Part shown: positions 55,891 to 64,000 of the stretch, piece after piece
How the letters are laid out: the number at the start of each line of letters is the position of its first letter
Numbering within the stretch: the first letter of the stretch is position 1
Source: Ecdyonurus torrentis
Taxonomy: Eukaryota > Arthropoda > Insecta > Ephemeroptera > Heptageniidae
DNA length: 64,000 nucleotides
Direction: 5' to 3'
Assembly: GCA_949318235.1 (NCBI GenBank)
Contig: OX439130.1
Coordinates: 43,289,040 to 43,353,039, forward strand
Made by a program: the position numbers and the translations under genes
The notes under the pieces: generated by a model
Databases searched by the model: none
The model's input: the letters and a program-made list of their open reading frames with translations, nothing else
What the model was told of the DNA's origin: nothing

Positions 55891-57705
55891 GAAATGTAAA
55901 ACTACACTATAATATATATACATATACTGATACCTGAAACAGAGAAACTATGACGTGGTTCATATTGAACAAAATATGCAATCCTTCAAGTATACGCTGC
56001 AAAATCTTATTATTTGCAATAAACTTTTACTAAATTATTAATCAAATTATTTATTAAATTAAAAAAAAAAGCATTCAAAATAAAAAAAACATTTTATACA
56101 TATATATATGTATGAAATGCTTTTGATCGTAATAATTTTCAACCTTTCTAACATTTATATTCGTCCATTAATAACAGTATTAAGACAGTCTTGGCTGAGG
56201 CCTGTACGTTTGTGCGGTTCCTTAAAACCTTCGATATAAGACCATTTCTTGACGGTACTGTGGTAAAAAATTAGCACGGTAGCCCAAAACGGGTGTACAG
56301 TATTATATGAGATACTTAATTTTTTTTTGTAAGTTAAAAAGATTATCTTTCAGATTATTTATTATTTTCAGATTTGAATGCATTCTCTGCTATATTAATT
56401 GCAAATAATTATCCACTATACTACACCATACTTTATAACGCAAAGTAATTTCAGCATATTAGGGAGTTTATACGTAATTGCTATTTTGTGGAACCCTATA
56501 AAAACATATTATATTCATTACATAAACTCTTTCACATATATGAAACAAAATTGCGAGGGTGGAAAAATAGCTCACAGGTAACAAATGAAAAGAAATAAAA
56601 AGTTTTCCCATACAACAGAGGGTGTATTTTTTTCTTTTTAGGCTCTTTCACATATTTATTATTATAAAAGACTTATTGAAAAGGGAAACCAATCAATTGT
56701 TCACGCCCAATTTAACTATTATTGCATGATATATATATAAGAATAGAAAATAATATATTGTATCTATTATATTATAATAAACAATCTGTTTTACACATTG
56801 ACACCCCCAACACTAATATATGATCCCCCTATATATATACGTATGTATATTTCTCAACCCCCTTTCCTCTTGTTACAATATATAAAATATTATTTCTCTC
56901 TCTCTCTCATTGTATTCATTATTGCGGCTTAATTGTTATATAAAACATTATGCAGAACTAAAACAATAAAGGTATTATCCGTCATTCATTTTCACAATTT
57001 TATGTTTGTCTGCAGGCAGTATTTATTATTATGTAAAGTACAATATTACATTGATACTTGCAGGCTTTTGTTTAATTTTTTTTATAACATAGTATTATAC
57101 TTATTTGAAAATTCATTTATTTTGAAAACGTTTAAAACTGTGAAATAATTATAAAAAATATATATTTCAGCAATCTTATAATTGTCATTCAAACTGATGT
57201 GCAATAATTTTTATTTGAAATAAATATATTATGATTGCATGCAATCGCATATATTTATTATACATTATATAATATACAGTATACACATTACACAATATAT
57301 AAATCTATGAATAAGCCGCATTAATATGTTTTTAATTCAGTTTACAGTATATAATAATATTTTTGTTTTTGATCTGCTAATTTTTTTTTTTATGAATTGT
57401 GCCATGGAGAATAAACATTAATTTTTTTTCAAACCTCCTCTGCATATTTTGATTTTGAGATAACGTAAAAATGATATAGAATATATTTATAATAAAATAT
57501 TAAAATTTAAATATATGTTATATACGTACAATGCCCATAGTGCTTATTATTTTTAACCTGATTCTGGATCTAACTCCTAAGTAAGCTTTATGTTAGTCTT
57601 AATTATTTTAGTGCATTCTGGTATAGAGGGGTATAGAGCATATAAGACCTTCAAATCATATAAATTGCAATAACCTTATTTTAACGACCCAACTTTTAGA
57701 ATTTG

Positions 57706-57738
<33 letters not shown>

Positions 57739-60700
57739 GATATGATAATAAAAAGAAATTATTTTGGTTATATAGGTGTCGTGAAGAGTTAATAATAATA
57801 AAATGTGAGAGGATACTTAATTATGTAGCAAAGTTTGACGTCTGTTTGTCACCATCAAGACATCTCCACCTTGTGTGTATATAATATATGAGCGAGCTTC
57901 ACGCACATGCAATAAATAAAGTCAACTCAACGGCAGTTTCAACTTTTGCAAGTCTACTGTCTATCTATAAAAATATAACTCTGATATTTTCCAAACAACT
58001 TTTTCTTTTATATATATTTATTTATTATTTATATATTAAGCAATATTTTAATTTCAATAAAAATTTTCCAATAAAATTTGGAAAAAAAAAAAGTGGGATC
58101 CATTTTGCAATAAATGATTGATTTTGCGCACCAAGAAAAATTACAGTGCATGGTCAAAGTTGCTATATATGGAATTATTATAAAATAAAAATATTCTATT
58201 AGATTATGTTGTCAGATTTTTTTTCAAATTTGTTTTAATTTGAAATAAAACGTTACATACCAAATTGCAATGTTAAAAAAAAAAAAAAAAAAAAAATGAA
58301 AACAAGTTTTCTTTTTTTAGTTGTCTCAATCTCTCGTTAACCTTACTGTATTATGATACCAAGCCTTAACTCCGCACACACCTTATATACTCATATAGGG
58401 TCACGTATAAGTCTGTTTGTCATGGCTTTTATTGCTGGCCAAACACACATGCTATATACATGAAGCTGAGAGAGAGAGAGAGAGAGAGCTTTGCGTTTTT
58501 CTTTCTTGTGGGCCGCCTTTACTTTCTCATCTCATCTCACTCATCATATTCTGTTTATTTAGATCAAATGTATGCACTAGGATTATTCTATTCCATATAT
58601 ATATGTGTATATATAATGTTTATATATAATACATTTATGTGGTCATCCCAATTTCAAAACTTTATATTATATACATAGGATTATAAATGTTATTTAATTT
58701 ACACACTCTCTGCATGTGTGTGAGGATTAATATTTTCTGATACCTGGCGCACGGTAAAATTATTAATTCTATATCTCTATATGCATATATACACACATAT
58801 ATGTATAAATCTAAATATTATTTTAAGGATTTTGTTACATAGATGTTGGAGTTAATAATTAATTAAAATTTTATTAAGTTGACTTTTCATTATATATATA
58901 TTTTTTAATAATTTTAAATTTTAAAATTCTAATTTAATTTTGGAAAATATAGTATACATGATTTTATACATGATTTATGTGAAAAGATATTTGTTTGATA
59001 TATATTTAATTAAAATGAAATTTTTAGAGTTTGTATAATATACACGTGTATATGTGTGGTAATTAAATTAGGATTTCAGGGCGAATAGAAAAAAAAAATA
59101 ATAAAAACATATAAAACAAATATAAGTGAAAATTTTCATATGCGGAGAATCAAAAAATATATAATATGTTTTAATTTTTTCGATTCAGAGAGTGCATTTT
59201 ATATTTATACATATTATGGTTTCATCAATCTCTCTACAGCTCTCTTTATTTCTGTAATTAATTTATCTATAAAATACTTTTTTTTTTAATTATTTAAAAA
59301 AAAAGCAGCGTCAGTAAAAAATAATATAATATCATAACAGATTAAATTTTGTTATTGTAAATTTGAATTGAATTGAAAATAATAATCTATACAATGTTTT
59401 ACAATCGTCAAACCTCAAATCATAATAATTAATAATATATTATATATATAAACGCACCAAGAAGTTAACCCAATTGATGTGGCAATTTGGAATCAATTAA
59501 GCATGAAAAGGTGGTCAATGAGTCACGCAAAAGAGAGAGCGTAAACAAGTTAGCGTCACATTATTGTGCTCTTGTGAAAAACATCAAATTTGCAAGCGAA
59601 TCACCCAGCAATGCACGTGGCTCGTGCTTATGAGCAAGCTGGCCAATGTCCACTAATGCTTTCGATGTCATTATGTGATGTGATAAATTTGTTTTTAAAT
59701 TTTCAGTTCAATTAAAACTGGAAGCTTAACATTTCATTTAAATTTTGTTTTTCAAAACTAATAAAACCCGTTGCGATGAATTATGTCATACTTTTTTTAA
59801 AACACATTTATATTATTCTGAGAATTCAAACATACCAAGAAAATTCTTAACATTGTTTGTATATTATTTAAATAATAATATAGAAAAATAAAAATAAAAA
59901 TGCTGACTACATTGTTCAGTAAATTGCATGTTGATCACTCTGCTAAAAGTCATTCCAATAATATATTATTTTCTTTCGTATATATTTTTTAATTATTTCT
60001 TGTAGACTTAATAAAAAAAAGGCGTTTTTTTATTACATTAGGGGGTTTAAATAAACCCACAACACCAGCCAGCTAAAATGATTTTATAAGACAACGAGTC
60101 CGAAATCTTGCTGTATTGTCCGCGAATCGTGAGCATCCTCTCTTCAGATCTCTCTCTTTCTCTCCTCTCCTCTCTCAGTCACAGCATCCCTCCTCTCTCT
60201 CTCTCTCGCGCTGGACCAAAGATCGATAGGCGGAGAGAACCTGCACTCGCATTGGCTACAACTCTTTACAATTCCGAAACCAAACGAATTATTACGAACA
60301 ACAGAAAATCATGTCCGTATAATATATATATAAACAAAAAATTGTAAAAAAAATAATAATATGTATATATTTTTTTAATTGTGTATTTTTTTTTAAATGC
60401 TATTGTTTTCACATTATTATACGATAGAAATAATGATGAAGCTTTTTCATTGTGTGTATTTTTATTCATTCACAATTTTAATTTATAATTATAATAGGAT
60501 TTTATTGTATAATATTTAAAAAAAAAAAAAAAGTTCATTCATATATGCTGCAAAGAAGATTACTGTAACACTTATGCAAATATAATTAATTTTTACATTT
60601 TATTAAGAGACAAATAGCTTGACTTTTTTAATGCTTGTTTGTGTTTTTTATTTATAATATATGTATGTATATAAAATAATGCATTTATAATTTAAAAATT

Positions 60701-60747
60701 GGAAGCCTTTAATTTAAAGTTATGAAGGTATAGTATATATTTTTAGT

Positions 60748-60915
<168 letters not shown>

Positions 60916-61464
60916 GTTCTTGCACATATTACATAATCTTTTGAATTCAACATATTTTGTCAACGTTAATTTAGGTTCTTTCTTTTATTATATTATAATC
61001 TATATAAATTTTAAATAAATTCTAATCGAATTAATTCATTGCATATATAAAGATTAATTATAAAATATCAGGCTTATGCGCATAAATCTATCATAGTTAT
61101 AATTTATAATTGAAACGCTGAATTTGAAGCATATTATACATTTTAAATTCTCGACATATATATCACTATATAGTGAGTTTTTTTTCCACAGGCATAACAA
61201 ACAAACATAAATGTAAAATTTATTTTATACTGCAAAATTTTCAATGATAAATTTCAGTTTTAAAGCCGTGGATTGTATACTTTATACTGCATTTTTCTGT
61301 AGTGAGCGACTGCATAAGAGAGACAAATGGGGGACATTTAGAGGGCGATTGCGCAAACATTGCATGCCTTGGCTTCAAGGGAAAGAAGAGAGAAAAGTGT
61401 CGTCGTCTTCCTGCGGGCTGATAAGAAAGACCCGCGCCGCACGGCCATGCAAGTACAAGATAGC

Positions 61465-61477
61465 GTTGCCAGGCAAC
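61465..61477. promoter_or_regulatory. RFX X-box in GC-rich island
   Basis: GTTGCCAGGCAAC is a complete X-box with a 1-base spacer. The surrounding island (61290-61530) is open on both strands for about 92 codons, which reflects composition rather than a proven gene. Confidence 0.55.
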
Positions 61478-61960
61478 CTCACGACCCACCGTATCAATCT
61501 TTTCAGCTGCAACCCACAATAAACATGCACTCGATATATATGGTCCAAAGTCGAATTTAGAGTTGCTATATGCTCATTAATATTTTAGTTTGAAGATAAA
61601 AGCATAATTATATGCATATACGCGCGTATTATATCAATTTATTTAAATTGTTTTTTAGCTTATAAATTCAATTTTATTAATTTTTTTAAAAACTCGATCG
61701 ATTTTAAACTTTTTTTCCAGTTATCTTGAAAACGTTTTTATATAATGAAGATTATGTTTGTGGTTTTATTTTGATTTTATTTGATGCAAATAATTAAATT
61801 TATGAAAACATTTTTGGTATATAAATAAATAAATAAATAATCGTCCTTATTCAAAAAAATGCAAAGAAAAAAATAAACATTTTATATATTATATGAATAA
61901 AATCAATGATAATATGGACATACTGTTATGTATAGGGGATAAAGTTTAAAAGAGTGCTTA

Positions 61961-61964
<4 letters not shown>

Positions 61965-62020
<56 letters not shown>

Positions 62021-62024
62021 AACT

Positions 62025-62054
<30 letters not shown>
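61965..62054 (+). repeat. Two (GA)n tracts separated by a 15-bp unit
   Basis: GA tracts 61965-62017 and about 62032-62054. AGAGAATAA follows each tract (62012 and 62049), pointing to a local duplication. Confidence 0.95.
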
Positions 62055-62055
<1 letters not shown>

Positions 62056-62922
62056 ATAAGAGAAAAAATCAATTGGCACGACAAGAATGTAAATATTGAT
62101 GTTTTGATGACAATGAAATAATATTGACACTTTGCTTCCTTGTTTCAACTGATAACTTCTTCAGTTATTTGCTAAAGCGTTATCACTGCATGGTAGACAT
62201 TAACAAAACTGCAAACACGATTAGATGAGCAATTATCACTTTTTAATTGAGCTCTATCTTGTCTGCCTTACTTTGCATTGATTTTTTTTTTCATTCATAC
62301 TTGTGTATAGTAATCATTTTAAAATCTTTATCAAACACTTCAATAAAATAAACAATATATCAATTGATGTATATATACCAAGTTTTTATATTGCACGTAT
62401 ATATATAACTTCATTATTGTAATGGAAATAGAATTTTATCTTTGCACAATATTGTCACAAATTAAATTTTGATCTAAAAACCTCCTTTTTTTAATACTTC
62501 ATAAATTAAAAGTTTGTATAAATTTAAAATTCAAAGAATAAAAACAGGTAATGTAAGCGACTTCTAAAAAATTTATACAATTTTTTTTTATTCTTTATAT
62601 ATACAAATAAACATGAAAACAACAAGGACATAAAAAAGTCCTTAAAATATGAATAATTAATCTTATTTTTATTTAACTTCAACTTTTTTTTTAATATTGT
62701 TTTATAAGAGTGATTTAGGTTGTGTATATAATATAAAAGAGAGGAAAAAAAAGTATGTATTAAATATTAATGAAAATTATCATAGCGTGCACATATACAA
62801 AGAGTAATTATAATCTATGTAATCTATATACTCATAAAGTTTTAGTTATACAGTATATTTATGTTATTACTATTATAAGGTATTATATATACGTTGTGAT
62901 AATACGCGTGAGAGCGTGAGTG

Positions 62923-63426
62923 AGAGAAAGAGAGAGAGAGAGAGAGAGAGTAAAGGAAAACACAGCATTATACTCTCTCTTTATATATACAGAAATTATA
63001 TTTGTTTATCTTTAACAAGCATCAAAATAGCTAATAATTGATCTCAAATAAATATATAACTCTCGTATACATTATAATAATATTTACTGCTATTAATATT
63101 TGTACCACTACATTTATACATGTATACAAATTTGTATTTAGAATTTTCTTTTATATACCGTCCATGTTTATAATAAACATATTTATATATACACAACATT
63201 ATAATATATAAAAGAGGGAAAGTTTTAAACTCTTTTGCTAACATATAAAATAAGCATTGACTGTACAGTACATAGTCAGGCAGTCTCACTGCATGGATAT
63301 ATATGAAAATGTGTAATGTTAATATTTGAACATGAAATTTTGAAGTAAACAATTTTTTTTTTATTCATCGTGCTGATGATGATATTAAAAAATACATAGT
63401 AACCGTCGGTGTAATATACACGAGTT

Positions 63427-63493
<67 letters not shown>

Positions 63494-63700
63494 TTGTTTA
63501 CTGTTGACTAACATTTGATAAGAGTTTGATTTTTATATTTTCTCTCTCTGTGTGCTGATGCTAATAAAGTGAGATTCATCATTTCTCTCTCTTTACATTT
63601 GAATATTATCATCTCTCTTTCAACTGATCGAAGTTTGATAATGTGGGGGTGTAAAAGTGGAAAAAGACTTTTTTTTAACTGCTCGCGCGTTTGGTTGTGA

Positions 63701-63786
<86 letters not shown>
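62923..63786 (+). repeat. Three (GA)n microsatellites
   Basis: Tracts at 62929-62950, 63429-63485 and 63705-63786. The minus-strand ORF across the last one is SLSLSL repeat and not a gene. Confidence 0.97.
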
Positions 63787-63788
<2 letters not shown>

Positions 63789-64000
63789 CTAGGTCGTATA
63801 CTTCTCTGACTCGCGGACAAATATTGATGTTTGGCAAAGAATGAGTGTGTTCACAGTAAATGTTAGACCACACAGAAAAGTATTCTCTTTCTTCCTCTAC
63901 TTAAAAAAAAAAGAAGTTTGTTTCTCTCTTTAACTTTATTTGAGAAAACATTATTTTCTCCCTCTCTCTCTTTTCTCTGTCTTCTATAATTTTGCAAAGA

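Larger units (their letters stand above)
61560..64000. other. Spacer to window end, no gene seen
   Basis: AT-rich with GA arrays. The last 300 bases are CT-rich, similar to the first 150 bases of the window. Confidence 0.5.

Noticed and set aside
59460..59680. Forkhead-consensus words such as GTAAACA and TGTTTAC as FoxA autoregulatory sites
   Set aside because: Such AT-rich words occur throughout the window at high background, so single sites carry no weight.
61241..61522. 92-codon ORFs open on both strands over the same DNA
   Set aside because: Openness on both strands reflects local GC richness; no family or start context favours either. Kept only as a regulatory island.

Overview
This 64-kb window looks like AT-rich, gene-poor nuclear DNA from an arthropod, probably an insect. 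The main evidence is an intronless fork head (FoxA) gene with insect-type N- and C-terminal blocks. Very long, nearly pure (AG/CT)n and (AT)n microsatellites, TTAA-flanked foldback MITEs, hAT-type elements and 5'-truncated non-LTR retrotransposon ends support this. The species cannot be named from what is visible. No rRNA, tRNA, CRISPR array, operon or bacterial-type gene was recognised.

Layout. 1-9.7 kb is intergenic, with a short inverted repeat (1.5 kb), the first copy of a ~330-bp TTAA MITE (2.2-2.5 kb) and a 420-bp near-perfect foldback element (6.0-6.4 kb). 9.75-10.7 kb is a GC/CpG-rich, GAGA-rich island that probably holds the FoxA promoter and 5' leader. It carries a CTCF-like core and an RFX X-box. 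FoxA follows at 10.96-12.33 kb on the plus strand, and its 3' UTR contains an unexpected in-frame open stretch. 12.7-35 kb is mostly AT-rich spacer with microsatellites, a second copy of the ~330-bp MITE (19.1 kb), several GC-richer islands that may be enhancers or promoters, a possible 39-residue secreted peptide (29.66 kb) and a LINE 3' end (31.4 kb). 35.6-36.3 kb is a decayed LINE reverse-transcriptase C-terminus with its A-rich tail. 38.3-39.9 kb holds two copies of one foldback MITE. 48.36-50.48 kb is the second solid gene, an intronless minus-strand ORF for a 707-residue coiled-coil protein of unknown function. 51.05-53.01 kb is a non-autonomous hAT-like element that split an (AT)n microsatellite and itself contains a second hAT-like MITE. 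53-64 kb is spacer with microsatellites, the third copy of the ~330-bp MITE (minus strand) and a GC island with another X-box.

How it fits together. There is one developmental transcription-factor gene in a large regulatory desert, plus one orphan coiled-coil gene. The desert has recurring GC-richer islands with recognisable motif palindromes (RFX X-boxes, CTCF-like cores, tandem CRE, Sox palindrome, GATA cluster) that could be FoxA regulatory elements. Two MITE families carry CRE palindromes and one carries CTCF-like cores, so mobile elements may be spreading such motifs. The regulatory readings are inference from sequence only.
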